DNA of 64,000 bases from Rhodobacterales bacterium HKCCSP123 (GCA_015689745.1 WVSO01000008.1:1-64000); one strand, 5' to 3'; positions 36,671 to 46,089 are shown, counted from the stretch's first letter. The notes: generated by a model from the sequence alone, not told the origin. Numbers and translations: made by a program.

Positions 36671-37726
36671 TCAGACCTGGCCGCAGACCCTGCAATCGGC
36701 ACGGCGCTTCAGCCGGATCTCGCGGGCCTCGCCGTGGAGCGCGTCATAGATCATCATCCGCCCCCGCAGGCCTTGCCCCGCACCGGTGATCTCCTTCACG
36801 GCCTCCAGCGCCATCATCGAACCTACGACGCCCGGCAGCGCCCCGATCACGCCGGTCTCGGCGCAGGTCGCGGCAAGCCCCGGCGCGGGCGCTTCGGGAA
36901 AGACGCAGGCCATGCAGGGCGCGCCGCCCGCCGGGTCGTAGAGCGTCACCTGCCCCTCCCAGGCCGAGATCGCACCGGCGATGACCGGCCGCCCGGCAAC
37001 CACGGCAGCGGCATTGACCATCGCGCGGGTGGCGAAGGCGTCGGTGCCGTCCAGGACCAGGTCATACTCCGCGAAGAGGGTCTCGGCGATCTCGGGCGTC
37101 AGCATGCGGTTGTAGGGGCGCAAGTCGATGCGCGGGTTCAGCGCGGCGATGGCGGCTTGCGCCGAGAACACCTTGGGCATCCCCTGCCCCGCGTCGGTAT
37201 GGATCACCTGCCGCTGCAGGTTCGACAGGCTGACCACGTCGGCGTCGATCACGCCGATCCGGCCCACTCCTGCCGCGGCAAGGTAGAGCAGGGCGGGCGA
37301 GCCAAGGCCGCCTGCCCCCACCACCAGCACCTTCGCCTCCTTCAGCGCGCGCTGGCCGCTGCCGCCGATCTCGGGCAGGGTGATGTGACGGGCGTAGCGC
37401 TCCAGTTCCTCGTCGGTGAAGGGCCCCTTCGGCGCCGCGGGCGCGGCCGCCTCGCGTTCGGCCTCCAACGTCTCGGCCCGTTTGCGCAGCCGTGCGAGGC
37501 CCGCGCGATAGACAAGGGCGAGCACGAGGAACGCGCCGAGGATCAGCCAGAGCGCAGGCGAACCGCCCGTCGCCTCGCGCAGGGGATGCCCCTCGGGAAG
37601 GGCCACCTGCACCGCGAGAACGGCGATGTAGAGCAGTCCCAGCATGTAGAGCCGCGCCTGCACCGGCGCCTTCATCAGCGCCCCGATCCCCCAGAGCACC
37701 CCGGCCATGATGAAGACGAAGAGCAT
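36671..37726 (-). CDS. membrane-anchored ThiF/MoeB/HesA family E1-like protein
   Basis: A 351-residue protein. Its first about 75 residues hold two or three membrane helices, followed by a short coiled coil. Residues 105-351 form a ThiF/MoeB adenylation domain with GAGGLGSP (137 on), D161 in VIDADVV, SNLQRQVIH, and a zinc site from CMAC and C-terminal CRVC. The family activates ubiquitin-like sulfur carriers. There is no rhodanese domain. It overlaps the dut stop by one base. Confidence 0.85.
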   Translation of the reverse strand: MLFVFIMAGVLWGIGALMKAPVQARLYMLGLLYIAVLAVQVALPEGHPLREATGGSPALWLILGAFLVLALVYRAGLARLRKRAETLEAEREAAAPAAPKGPFTDEELERYARHITLPEIGGSGQRALKEAKVLVVGAGGLGSPALLYLAAAGVGRIGVIDADVVSLSNLQRQVIHTDAGQGMPKVFSAQAAIAALNPRIDLRPYNRMLTPEIAETLFAEYDLVLDGTDAFATRAMVNAAAVVAGRPVIAGAISAWEGQVTLYDPAGGAPCMACVFPEAPAPGLAATCAETGVIGALPGVVGSMMALEAVKEITGAGQGLRGRMMIYDALHGEAREIRLKRRADCRVCGQV

Positions 37727-38193
37727 CAGCCGACCCCCGTGGAGCCGAAGCCGCCACCGCCTCGCGCGGTGTCATCCAGCGCCTCGACCGCGACATAGCC
37801 GGCCCGCGTCACCGGCGCGACGACCGCCTGCGCGATGCGCGCGCCGTGGCGGATGCGGAACGCAGCGTCGCCGAAATTCACCAGGATCACCCCGAGCGGC
37901 CCGCGATAGTCGCAGTCGATTGTACCGGGACTGTTCGGAAGTCCGATCCCGTGCTTCAGCGCAAGGCCCGAGCGCGGGCGGATCTGCATCTCGTAGCCCT
38001 CGGGGATCGCCACGCGCAGACCCGTGGGCACAAGCATCCGCGCGCCCGGCTTCAGGAGAAGCCCCGCGACCCGATCCCCCGAGGCCAGGTTGGCGCGCAG
38101 GTCGGCCCCCGCCGCCCCCGCCGTCGCGTAGTCGGGCAGCGCCACCTCGGCGTCCGCCCATGCCTCGCGCATGACTTGGATCAGAACGGCCAC
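37726..38193 (-). CDS. dut: deoxyuridine 5'-triphosphate nucleotidohydrolase
   Basis: A 155-residue trimeric dUTPase that hydrolyses dUTP to dUMP. The family motifs appear in order: [35 protein letters not shown] and, at the C-terminus, [11 protein letters not shown]. The GTG at 38193 has GAAGGGG upstream and gives the usual length. A TTG eight codons earlier lies inside a repeated TATTTGGGGAA motif. Confidence 0.94.
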   Translation of the reverse strand: MAVLIQVMREAWADAEVALPDYATAGAAGADLRANLASGDRVAGLLLKPGARMLVPTGLRVAIPEGYEMQIRPRSGLALKHGIGLPNSPGTIDCDYRGPLGVILVNFGDAAFRIRHGARIAQAVVAPVTRAGYVAVEALDDTARGGGGFGSTGVG

Positions 38194-38241
38194 ACCGCCC
38201 CCTTCATCTTTCCCCAAATACGCATATGACCCGGCCGACGC

Positions 38242-39438
38242 TCAGGCCAAGGCCCCGGCGATGCGAAGGGCAAGACGCCGCGCCGTCTCGGCCTTCGACA
38301 GCCGCGGCCAGGCCTCGGCCCCGTCCCCGGTGATCAGCGTCACCGCGTTCTCGGCCCCGCCCATGATGCCGGTGCCGGGAGACACGTCATTTGCGACGAT
38401 CCAGTCGCAGCCTTTCCGCAAGCGCTTGGCGGTGGCATGGGCCTCGACCGTCTCGGTCTCTGCGGCGAAGCCGACGACCAGCCGGGGCCGCCCCTCGGCC
38501 ATTTGCGCCACACCTGCGAGAATGTCGGGGTTCTCCGCGAACTCGAGCGCGGGAAGGCTGCCCGTGCCGTCCTTCTTCATCTTCTGCCCCGCCGCATTGG
38601 CAACGCGCCAGTCGGCCACCGCGGCGGCGAAGACGGCAGCATCGGCGGGCAACGCGGCCTTGACCGCCTCGGCCATCTCCCGCGCGGTCTCGACCCGGAT
38701 CACCTCGACGCCCGCGGGCGGCGGCACGCTGGCCGGGCCGGTGACGAAACTCACCCGCGCGCCCAGGTCGCGCAGTGCCTCGGCCAGCGCCGTGCCCTGC
38801 GCGCCAGAGGACCGGTTGGCGATGTAGCGCACCGGGTCGATCGGCTCATGCGTCGGGCCCGAGGTCACCAGCACATGCTTGCCCTTCAGCGGCCCCTCGG
38901 CCAGCGCCGCCCCGATCGCGGCAACGATCGCGGGCACCTCGGCCATGCGCCCCGGCCCGAACTCGCCACAGGCCATCGCGCCCTCGTCGGGGCCGACGAC
39001 CAGCACCCCGTCGCCCTGCAGCGTGGCGAGGTTTCTCTGCGTCGCGGGATGGTCCCACATGCGCACGTTCATCGCGGGCGCGATCAACACGCGCTTGTCC
39101 GTCGCCATCAGGAGCGTCGAGGCAAGATCATTGGCATGGCCATGGGCCATCTTCGCCATCAGGTCCGCCGTCGCGGGGGCCACGACCACGAGATCGGCCG
39201 CGCGGCTCAGCTCGATATGGCCCATCTCGGCCTCGTCGGTCAGGTCGAAGAGCTCGCGATAGACCTTCTTCGCCGCCAGGGCCGATGCAGAGAGCGGTGT
39301 CACGAATTCCTCGCCCGCCTTCGTCAGGACAGGCACGACCGTCGCGCCCTGCTCGCGCAGGCGGCGGATCAGGTCGAGCGACTTGAAGGCCGCGATCCCG
39401 CCGCCGATGATCAGGAGAATCCGCTTGTCCGCCAGCAT
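38242..39438 (-). CDS. coaBC: bifunctional phosphopantothenoylcysteine decarboxylase/phosphopantothenate-cysteine ligase
   Basis: A 398-residue CoA biosynthesis enzyme. The N-terminal CoaC flavoprotein domain has GGGIAAFKSLDLIRRL and the PAMNVRMWDHPATQRN loop. The C-terminal CoaB domain has SGPTHEPIDPVRYIANRSSG, AAVADWR and KMKKDG. Both halves are complete. It precedes dut on the same strand, a gene order common in bacteria. Confidence 0.96.
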   Translation of the reverse strand: MLADKRILLIIGGGIAAFKSLDLIRRLREQGATVVPVLTKAGEEFVTPLSASALAAKKVYRELFDLTDEAEMGHIELSRAADLVVVAPATADLMAKMAHGHANDLASTLLMATDKRVLIAPAMNVRMWDHPATQRNLATLQGDGVLVVGPDEGAMACGEFGPGRMAEVPAIVAAIGAALAEGPLKGKHVLVTSGPTHEPIDPVRYIANRSSGAQGTALAEALRDLGARVSFVTGPASVPPPAGVEVIRVETAREMAEAVKAALPADAAVFAAAVADWRVANAAGQKMKKDGTGSLPALEFAENPDILAGVAQMAEGRPRLVVGFAAETETVEAHATAKRLRKGCDWIVANDVSPGTGIMGGAENAVTLITGDGAEAWPRLSKAETARRLALRIAGALA

Positions 39439-39471
39439 GATGGCTCGTCCCTTCCCAAGGCGGGGCGGAGG

Positions 39472-40272
39472 TTAGGGCGCGGGCGGTCCAAGGGCAATGC
39501 CGAACTCCGGCAGCAGGGGGCAGGCGCGGTCCCCTGGCAGGTCGGCATCGAGCGCGAAGAGCGCGTCTGCGCCACCCGAAAGATGCGTCAGCGCCAGCGT
39601 CACGCAGACCCGCTCGCGGGCGTAGGTCCCGAAGACCGCGGGCGGCAGGGGCAGACCCGCCTCGGCCCGCGCGATCATCGCGGGCGGCGCGGGCCCCAGC
39701 GCAACGTAATCGGCAAAACCCTCGTTGATCCAGCGGGGCATGCGCACCACGCGCCAGCGGCCTACATGAGCGGCCAGCTGCAGATGCGTGATTTCGTGAA
39801 CCAGGTAATAACTGAGCGTCCGCGGCGGCGGCACGGCCTGGCCGCCTCGCACCAGCCGGTTCGACGCGAAGTCGGCATGGCGGAGAAAGACGTTCTCCAG
39901 AGATGTGACCGGGTAGGTCAGCCCCGAGGCACGCCGGCTGCCCGCGAAGAACAGGCGCAGGGGCAACCCGTCCTCCACCAGCCAGACGTCCACCGGACCG
40001 GGCGGTCCGAGCGGTGCAGCCGACAAAAGACCCGTGACCTCTTCTCCCATGCCGGCGGCTTCGGGGGGCAAGGGGGTCTCGGAATGGAACGTGATCGCCC
40101 CGCCCCTGAGCTCATGCCCGAAGAAGGGCGCCGGGAAGGCGATGAAGACCACGAGCGCGGCATAGACCGCCAGCGTGGCGAAGAAGCCTGCCAGGCTCAG
40201 GCGAAAGGCCCATCGGATCAGGCGCGGCGGCAGCATGGCACCCGTATGCGCGCTCTCGCCCGCCAGTGCCAT
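39472..40272 (-). CDS. membrane-anchored putative zinc metallopeptidase
   Basis: A 266-residue protein with one N-terminal membrane helix (about residues 24-46) and a periplasmic domain. HEITH (near residue 164), followed 24 residues later by NEGFADY, forms a gluzincin-style HExxH…E site, as in the peptidase-MA-like superfamily. No closer family is recognised. The ATG follows the ChaN-like stop without a gap. An ATG at 40236 (MLPPRL) is an alternative start. Confidence 0.7.
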   Translation of the reverse strand: MALAGESAHTGAMLPPRLIRWAFRLSLAGFFATLAVYAALVVFIAFPAPFFGHELRGGAITFHSETPLPPEAAGMGEEVTGLLSAAPLGPPGPVDVWLVEDGLPLRLFFAGSRRASGLTYPVTSLENVFLRHADFASNRLVRGGQAVPPPRTLSYYLVHEITHLQLAAHVGRWRVVRMPRWINEGFADYVALGPAPPAMIARAEAGLPLPPAVFGTYARERVCVTLALTHLSGGADALFALDADLPGDRACPLLPEFGIALGPPAP

Positions 40273-41088
40273 TCAGCGAAACGCCGCGCAGGGGTCGGGG
40301 CGGTCGACCGGATCGGCCAGGGTCCAGAGGTCGAAGGGCACCTCGCCCTCCGGCTGCGCCTCGAACTGGCCGAGGGAAAAGACCGTCACGTCGGGTGCCG
40401 CGATGGCAAGCAGGGCGGGCACCCCCCAGTCGCGTCGCGCGTGCCCGTTGCCGGTGATGACGGCCACCGGCGGGCCGTGGGCGGCAAGCGCGTCCAGCGC
40501 AGCCTCGGCCAGCGCCGCATCCCGGAGACGCTGCGCCTCGACGAAACCGGGCAGGATATCCTCCGGCAAGGCATCGCAATGCGCCTCCATCTGCTCGGCC
40601 TCGCGCGCCGCCTGTTCCGGGCCTGGCAAGGCGGCGTCGAGGCCAAACCGCACCGCATCGCCCGGGAACGCGGCGGCTGCCCCCTGGGCGAAGGCGCCCT
40701 GCGCGGCCTCTCGCCCGACGCCCGCGCCGTAGACCGGCACATCGGACCCGAAGGCAAAAAGCGGGGCGTAGAACGCGAAATCGGGCCAACCCGAGCTGGC
40801 CCAGTCCAGCGCCTCGGAAAGCGCGGCGGCATCCGTGGCGATCGAGGGCGTGACCAGCGCGGCCTCGTCGGACGAGATCATCTCGAAGACGATGGCCGAG
40901 GGCGACAGTCCGGACAGCACATCGGCCTGCATGGCGTGATGGGCGGGGTTGTCGTGCACCTCACCCAGGATCACGATATCCGCGGCATGGGCCGCAGCCA
41001 GGATATCCGAGATCGTGGCTTGTGCCGAAGCGGCCCCGGCGCCAAGCGCAAGGGCCGATGCAATCGCAGTGGCACAACCGACCTGCAC
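40273..41088 (-). CDS. ChaN family haem/iron-regulated exported protein
   Basis: A 271-residue secreted protein with a signal peptide (cleavage near ASA-QA). ADIVILGEVHDNPAHHAMQ and VAVITGNGHARRDWGVP are the two ends of the ChaN/EreA-like fold that binds haem in Campylobacter ChaN. No lipobox is clear. It begins with GTG six bases after a small upstream frame and is likely coupled to it. Confidence 0.83.
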   Translation of the reverse strand: MQVGCATAIASALALGAGAASAQATISDILAAAHAADIVILGEVHDNPAHHAMQADVLSGLSPSAIVFEMISSDEAALVTPSIATDAAALSEALDWASSGWPDFAFYAPLFAFGSDVPVYGAGVGREAAQGAFAQGAAAAFPGDAVRFGLDAALPGPEQAAREAEQMEAHCDALPEDILPGFVEAQRLRDAALAEAALDALAAHGPPVAVITGNGHARRDWGVPALLAIAAPDVTVFSLGQFEAQPEGEVPFDLWTLADPVDRPDPCAAFR

Positions 41089-41094
41089 CGGGGG

Positions 41095-41244
41095 TCAGCG
41101 CAGGACGGCGATTGTCATGGGCAACGGGGGGGCCTCGATCCCTTCGCCACCGACCTGCGCCACCGGCGAGACCGTGGCGATGGACAGTGCGAAGAGACCG
41201 ACCAGAAGACCCAGCGGCGCGTGGAGGATCAGGCGGCGAAGAAT
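41095..41244 (-). CDS. probable small membrane protein with non-standard start
   Basis: A 49-codon frame that starts with ATT (or an internal CTG) because no ATG, GTG or TTG is available. An excellent AAGGAGG lies seven bases before the ATT and overlaps the end of rpoH. The peptide has an Arg-rich start, one hydrophobic segment (APLGLLVGLFALSIATV) and a short polar tail. Third positions are almost all G or C. The next gene begins six bases later. Translation needs proof. Confidence 0.5.
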   Translation of the reverse strand: MLRRLILHAPLGLLVGLFALSIATVSPVAQVGGEGIEAPPLPMTIAVLR

Positions 41245-42110
41245 GACCGGACCTCCTTCGACTGCGCCTCGAGCGTCTTGCGCATCTTGGCGAAGGCTGC
41301 TGCCTCGAGCTGGCGCACGCGTTCCTTCGAGAGGCCAAGCTCGGTCCCGAGGCTCTCCAGCGTCCTGGGCTCGTCGCGCAGCTTGCGCTCGCGCACGATG
41401 AACCGCTCGCGGTCGTTCAGCGCCTGCATCGCGGTGATCAGCCAGTCGCGCAGCTGTTCGCGGTCATGGCTGTCCTCAACGATCTCGGCGGCCTGTGCGC
41501 TGTCGTCTTCCAGCGCGTCGATCCATTCGCGCCCCTCGTCATCGACCGACTGCGTCGCGTTGAGCGAGTAGTCGGAGCCTGCCAGCCGGCCCTCCATCAT
41601 CTCGACGTCATGGAGTGGCACGCCGACCTCGGTCGCGATCATCTGGCGCAGCTGGTGCTTGTCGAGGTTCTCACCCCGCGCCAGCGCCTCGCGCTCGAGC
41701 CGGGCCTGGACGCGGCGCATGTTGAAGAACAGCGATTTCTGGCTGGAGGTGGACCCGGTGCGCACCATCGACCAGTTGCGCATCACGTAATCCTGGATCG
41801 ATGCCTTGATCCACCACACCGCGTAGGTCGAGAAGCGGACGCCCCGGTCGGGGTCGAACTTGTCGGCGGCCTTCATCAGGCCGAGGCCCGCTTCCTGGAT
41901 CAGGTCGTTCATCGGCGCGCCGTAGCGCTTGAACTTGGCGGCCATGGAAATCGCGAGGCGCATGTAGGCGGTGACGAGTCGGTGAAGCGCCTCTTCGTCG
42001 CGTTCATCGCGCCAGGCATAGGCAAGCCTGAGTTCCGTTTCCGCATCCAGCAGTTCGGCCCGCATCGCGCGCCGGCTGAGGCTGTGTTCTCCGCTCATGT
42101 CCAGTGCCAT
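41229..42110 (-). CDS. rpoH: RNA polymerase sigma-32 family factor (RpoH, probably RpoHII)
   Basis: A 293-residue sigma-70 family protein. Region 2 contains FSTYAVWWIKASIQDYVMRNWS, read as the -10 recognition and melting helices, and RNWSMVRTGSTSSQKSLFFN is the RpoH box area. Region 4 ends with LGLSKERVRQLEAAAFAKMR. Rhodobacteraceae usually carry two RpoH proteins; this genomic setting and an ECF-like promoter upstream suit the oxidative-stress version (RpoHII). Confidence 0.9.
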   Translation of the reverse strand: MALDMSGEHSLSRRAMRAELLDAETELRLAYAWRDERDEEALHRLVTAYMRLAISMAAKFKRYGAPMNDLIQEAGLGLMKAADKFDPDRGVRFSTYAVWWIKASIQDYVMRNWSMVRTGSTSSQKSLFFNMRRVQARLEREALARGENLDKHQLRQMIATEVGVPLHDVEMMEGRLAGSDYSLNATQSVDDEGREWIDALEDDSAQAAEIVEDSHDREQLRDWLITAMQALNDRERFIVRERKLRDEPRTLESLGTELGLSKERVRQLEAAAFAKMRKTLEAQSKEVRSFFAA

Positions 42111-42167
42111 CTCGCACCCCCCGGTTTGGTTATCCCGACGCCTTTGGCAAGCAGCGTTGTATTAGGG

Positions 42168-42193
42168 TTACGCAGCGAAACGCCGTCCGGTTC
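42168..42193 (-). promoter_or_regulatory. ECF-sigma-like promoter upstream of rpoH
   Basis: On the minus strand GAACC (42189-42193) and CGTAA (42168-42172) are 16 bases apart, resembling ECF-type promoters of the GGAAC-N16-CGTT class. The -10 end lies about 57 bases before the rpoH ATG. No good sigma-70 pair competes with it. Confidence 0.4.
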
Positions 42194-42298
42194 ACTTTTC
42201 TGGACAGAAAATTTCGGGGCGCTACATCGCGGGGGCTGATCGGGAGCATCACGAATACGTGATTGACCGATCCGGGCGAGCCATGCGCTTGTTCACGC

Positions 42299-43168
42299 AT
42301 GACATACACGCTTCTCATCGGGGATCGGTCCTATTCCAGCTGGTCGCTGCGCGGCTGGCTCCCGTTCGAGGTCTTCGACATTCCCGTCCGGGTCGAGGCC
42401 ACGATCCTCTACCGCCCCGCCTTCGCCGAAGACATGGCGCGCTTTGCGCCCATCGTCCGCACCGTTCCCGCGCTGAAGACGCCCGAGGGGGGGCTTTTGC
42501 GCGACACCGTCGCCATCGCCTGGCATCTGGCCGAGACCTTTCCCGACCGCGGCCTCCTGCCCGCCGACGCGGCGGACCGCGCCATGGCGCAGTCCATGAT
42601 CGCCGAGATGCATTCCGGCTTCACCGCGCTGCGCGGCGCCTGCCCGATGAACCTGCGCACCGCCTGGGAGGGCTTCGCACCCTCGGACGCCGTCCTGGCC
42701 GACCTCGCCCGGATCGAGGCGCTCTGGTCCGCCGCGCTCGACCGCTCGGACGGCCCGTTCCTCTTCGGCGACTACACGCTGGCCGATGCCTTCTATGCCC
42801 CCGTCGCCATGCGCATCGCAGGCTACGCCCTGCCCGTCTCGGACCGGGCCCGCGCCTATGTCGCGGCGCATCTCTCCCACGGCCCGCTCCGCCGCTGGCG
42901 CGCCATGGGCTTTGCCTACGGGCCCGAACAGGACACCTACGAGATGGGCCTGCCGCGCCTGCCCTTTCCCGTTCCCGCCCAGATCCCCGCCCGCGCGGTC
43001 GAAACCGGCCCGTCCGGGAACGCCACCTGCCCCTACTCGGCCCGGCCCGTCACCCATTTCGCCGAGATCGGCGGGCGCGTCTTCGGCTTCGGCAACGCCT
43101 TCTGCCGGGACAAGACCGTCGCCGACCCCGCGGCATGGCCCGCCTTCTTGGAGATTTACGATTCGTAA
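42299..43168 (+). CDS. glutathione S-transferase with YHS-like C-terminal tail
   Basis: A 289-residue protein. Residues 1-80 form the thioredoxin-like GST domain (TYTLLIGDRSYSSWSLRGWL, with the active-site Ser region), and residues 90-225 the helical GST domain. The last 46 residues add a cysteine pattern, CPYSARPV near 244 and NAFCRDKTVADP near 269, that looks like a YHS/TRASH-type metal-binding module. The ATG at 42299 gives the standard N-terminus. It diverges from rpoH. Confidence 0.85.
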   Translation: MTYTLLIGDRSYSSWSLRGWLPFEVFDIPVRVEATILYRPAFAEDMARFAPIVRTVPALKTPEGGLLRDTVAIAWHLAETFPDRGLLPADAADRAMAQSMIAEMHSGFTALRGACPMNLRTAWEGFAPSDAVLADLARIEALWSAALDRSDGPFLFGDYTLADAFYAPVAMRIAGYALPVSDRARAYVAAHLSHGPLRRWRAMGFAYGPEQDTYEMGLPRLPFPVPAQIPARAVETGPSGNATCPYSARPVTHFAEIGGRVFGFGNAFCRDKTVADPAAWPAFLEIYDS

Positions 43169-43192
43169 AGGCTTCGGGCGTAGGCGTTAACC

Positions 43193-44734
43193 ATGTTCGA
43201 CGCCACGCGCCCCGAAAGCCTTTCCCGCATCCATACCGTCGCCTTCGAGGGGCTCGAGGCGCGCCGGGTCGAGGTACAATGCGCCGTCACGCCGGGTGTG
43301 CCGGCCTTTGCCGTCGTGGGCCTGCCAGACAAGGCCGTATCCGAGGCGCGCGAGCGGGTCCGCACCGCGCTGTCCGCCATGGCGATCGCCCTCCCCTCCA
43401 AGCGGATCACGGTGAACCTGTCGCCCGCCGACCTGCCCAAGGAAGGCTCCCACTTCGACCTGCCCATCGCGCTGGCGCTTCTGGCCGCGCTCGACATCGT
43501 TCCGCGCGACAAGGTCGAAAGCGCCATGGCCCTCGGCGAGCTGTCGCTGGACGGGGCCCTGGTGCCCGTCATCGGCGCGCTTCCCACCGCCCTTGCGGCG
43601 GGTGAGGACGGACGCGTTCTCTACTGCCCGCAAGGCTGCGGGGCCGAGGCCGCATGGGTCGGGGCCACGCCCGTCTTCGCGGCACGAAGCCTCGCCGAGC
43701 TGATCGCGCATCTGACCGACCGCCACCCTCTCGACCCCGCCCGACCGGGAGAGGTGCGGGAAGAGGCACACCTGAAGTGTCTCTCCGAAGTCCGCGGGCA
43801 GGAACGCGCGAAACGCGCCATCGAGATCGCCGCGGCAGGACGGCATCACCTGCTCATGGTCGGCAGCCCGGGCTCGGGCAAGTCGATGCTGGCCGCCCGC
43901 GTGCCGGGCATCCTGCCGCCGCTCTCGGCGGCCGAGGCGCTGGAAACCTCGATGATCCACTCGCTTGCCGGCCTGCTGGACGAGGGCGGCATCTCGCGCA
44001 CGCGACCCTACCGCGCGCCGCATCACACCGCCTCGATGGCCGCCATCGTGGGCGGCGGACGCGGCGCGAAACCGGGCGAGATCAGCCTTGCGCATAACGG
44101 GGTGCTCTTCCTCGACGAGTTCCCCGAATACCCGCGCGCCGTCCTGGAAACCCTGCGCCAGCCGATCGAAACGGGCGATGTCGTTGTCGCCCGCGCCAAT
44201 GCGCATGTCTCCTATCCCTGCCGCTTCCTGCTGATCGCCGCCGCGAACCCCTGCCGCTGCGGGCAGCTTTACGACGCCGGGCAGGCCTGCGGCCGCGCGC
44301 CGCTCTGCGGCGAGGATTACATGGGTCGCATTTCCGGCCCGCTGATGGACCGCTTCGACCTCCGTCTCGAGGTGCCCCCGGTGGCCTATGCCGATCTCGA
44401 CCTTCCGGCCAACGGCGAGAACAGCGCCGACATCGCCGCCCGCGTGCGGGTCGCCCGCGACCGGCAAGCCGCCCGCTTCGCGGCGCTCGGGGCGCAGGCG
44501 CGGGTGAACGCCGATGCCGAGGGCGCACTTCTGGACGAGATCGCGACACCGGACGCGGCCGGAAAGGCCTTTCTTCTCAAGGCCGCGGACAGGTTCAAGC
44601 TGACCGCGCGCGGCTATCACCGCATCCTGCGGCTGGCCCGCACGATCGCCGACCTCGAGGGGGACACCACCGTCGGCCAGCCCCATGTCGCCGAGGCGCT
44701 CGGCTATCGGCTGATCGGGGCGAGAACCGCCTAG
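43193..44734 (+). CDS. yifB: YifB/ComM family Mg chelatase-like AAA ATPase
   Basis: A 513-residue ATPase. An N-terminal Lon-S5-like domain ([39 protein letters not shown]) is followed by an AAA module with [10 protein letters not shown] and LFLDEFPEY and a Mg-chelatase C-terminal helical domain. ComM relatives promote branch migration of recombination intermediates during transformation. It ends on a CTAG shared with gshB. Confidence 0.93.
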   Translation: MFDATRPESLSRIHTVAFEGLEARRVEVQCAVTPGVPAFAVVGLPDKAVSEARERVRTALSAMAIALPSKRITVNLSPADLPKEGSHFDLPIALALLAALDIVPRDKVESAMALGELSLDGALVPVIGALPTALAAGEDGRVLYCPQGCGAEAAWVGATPVFAARSLAELIAHLTDRHPLDPARPGEVREEAHLKCLSEVRGQERAKRAIEIAAAGRHHLLMVGSPGSGKSMLAARVPGILPPLSAAEALETSMIHSLAGLLDEGGISRTRPYRAPHHTASMAAIVGGGRGAKPGEISLAHNGVLFLDEFPEYPRAVLETLRQPIETGDVVVARANAHVSYPCRFLLIAAANPCRCGQLYDAGQACGRAPLCGEDYMGRISGPLMDRFDLRLEVPPVAYADLDLPANGENSADIAARVRVARDRQAARFAALGAQARVNADAEGALLDEIATPDAAGKAFLLKAADRFKLTARGYHRILRLARTIADLEGDTTVGQPHVAEALGYRLIGARTA

Positions 44735-45663
44735 AGCTTCGCCTCGATCCTTTCCCAGATTCGTGCCGCCACGTTGATCCCGTCGAAGCGCTCCAGTTCC
44801 TGGATGCCGGTGGGCGAGGTCACGTTGATCTCGGTCAGCCAGCCGCCGATCACGTCGATCCCGACGAAGACCTGCCCCATCTCGCGCAGGCGCGGTCCGA
44901 TCGCCGCGCAGATCTCGCGCTCGCGCTCGGTCAGACCGACCTTCTCGGCACGGCCACCGACATGCAGGTTCGACCGCGTCTCGCCCACGGCGGGCACCCG
45001 GTTGATCGCGCCCACGGGCTCGCCATCCACAAGGATGACGCGCTTGTCGCCTGCGGCGACATCGGGAAGGAACTTCTGCGCGATGAGGGGCTCGCGGTTC
45101 ATGCCGGTGAACAGCTCATGCAGCGAGTTCAGGTTGCGGTCGCTCTCGGGCAGGCGGAAGACGCCCGCGCCCCCGTTGCCGTAGAGCGGCTTCAGGATGA
45201 TGTCGCCGTGCCTCTCCTTGAAGGCGCGCAGCACCGAGAGGTCGCGCGCGATCGTGGTCGGTGGCGTGAGCTCGGGGAAATCGAGAACCAGCAGCTTCTC
45301 GGGCGAGTTGCGGACCCAGAACGGGTCGTTCACCACCAGCGTCCGCCCCTTCAGCCGGTCGAGCAGATGGGTGGTCGTGATATAGCCCATGTCGAAGGGC
45401 GGATCCTGCCGCAGCCAGACCACGTCGACATCGGAGAGGTCGAGATCGACAGGCTCGCCCAGATGCGCGTGGTCGCCCTGTACCCGCTGCACGGTGACAG
45501 GTTGCGCCACCGCCATGATCTTGCCCTCGCGGTAGCTCAGGTGGTCGGGGGTGTAGACCCAAAGCTCGTGACCGCGCGCCTGCGCCTCTTCCGCGAGGCG
45601 GAACGTGCTGTCCGCATTGATGTTCACGGACCCGATCGGGTCCATCTGAAAGGCGACCTTCAT
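44731..45663 (-). CDS. gshB: glutathione synthase
   Basis: A 310-residue ATP-grasp enzyme joining gamma-glutamylcysteine and glycine. [18 protein letters not shown] at the start, [14 protein letters not shown] in the ATP-grasp loop and [13 protein letters not shown] at the end are specific to bacterial GshB. Its stop overlaps that of yifB on the other strand. yraN and rsmI lie upstream on the same strand. Confidence 0.95.
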   Translation of the reverse strand: MKVAFQMDPIGSVNINADSTFRLAEEAQARGHELWVYTPDHLSYREGKIMAVAQPVTVQRVQGDHAHLGEPVDLDLSDVDVVWLRQDPPFDMGYITTTHLLDRLKGRTLVVNDPFWVRNSPEKLLVLDFPELTPPTTIARDLSVLRAFKERHGDIILKPLYGNGGAGVFRLPESDRNLNSLHELFTGMNREPLIAQKFLPDVAAGDKRVILVDGEPVGAINRVPAVGETRSNLHVGGRAEKVGLTEREREICAAIGPRLREMGQVFVGIDVIGGWLTEINVTSPTGIQELERFDGINVAARIWERIEAKL

Positions 45664-45732
45664 CGGCCCGCTCCCGCCTGTTCCGTTGCGCCCTACTTGG
45701 CGCGACGGGGCGTCAGGCGCAAGCCTGCAGGG

Positions 45733-46089
45733 TCACGCGGCCTGTAGGGCGTTCGGTATCACGTCTATGCGGCCGGTACCGTCGACAAGCGCAACGTCGA
45801 ACCGCATCGGGGTGAGCGAGCCCTTGGGAAAGAAGCCGAGCGCGGCCTCGGCGCTGGCCATCAGGCGCGCGATCTGACGCCGCGTGAGATGCGCAGCCGC
45901 AGCCGCGAAACTGCGCGAGGATTTCACCTCGACGAAGACAACCTCACCGGCCTTTTCGAAGACGAGGTCGATCTCGCCGCCCGGGCCACGCCAGCGCTGG
46001 CACACGAGGCGGTGCCCCGCGGACTGATAAGCCCGCAGCACACGGTCTTCTGCCGCACGCCCTTTCAGATGCGAAATCAAGCCACTCAT
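45733..46089 (-). CDS. yraN: YraN/UPF0102 family nuclease-fold protein
   Basis: A 118-residue protein. GRAAEDRVLRAY at the start and GGEIDLVFE followed by VVFVEVKSS form the E…D…ExK catalytic pattern of the restriction-endonuclease-like fold. Function in the cell is uncertain. It overlaps rsmI by four bases, the usual neighbour across proteobacteria. Confidence 0.93.
   Translation of the reverse strand: MSGLISHLKGRAAEDRVLRAYQSAGHRLVCQRWRGPGGEIDLVFEKAGEVVFVEVKSSRSFAAAAAHLTRRQIARLMASAEAALGFFPKGSLTPMRFDVALVDGTGRIDVIPNALQAA

Noticed and set aside
38437-41571. A continuous + strand frame of more than 1,000 codons
   Set aside because: It runs antisense to coaBC, the HExxH protein and ChaN, which have strong motifs. 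The translation is Arg/Gly/His-rich with no family signature, the usual mirror frame of GC-rich genes.
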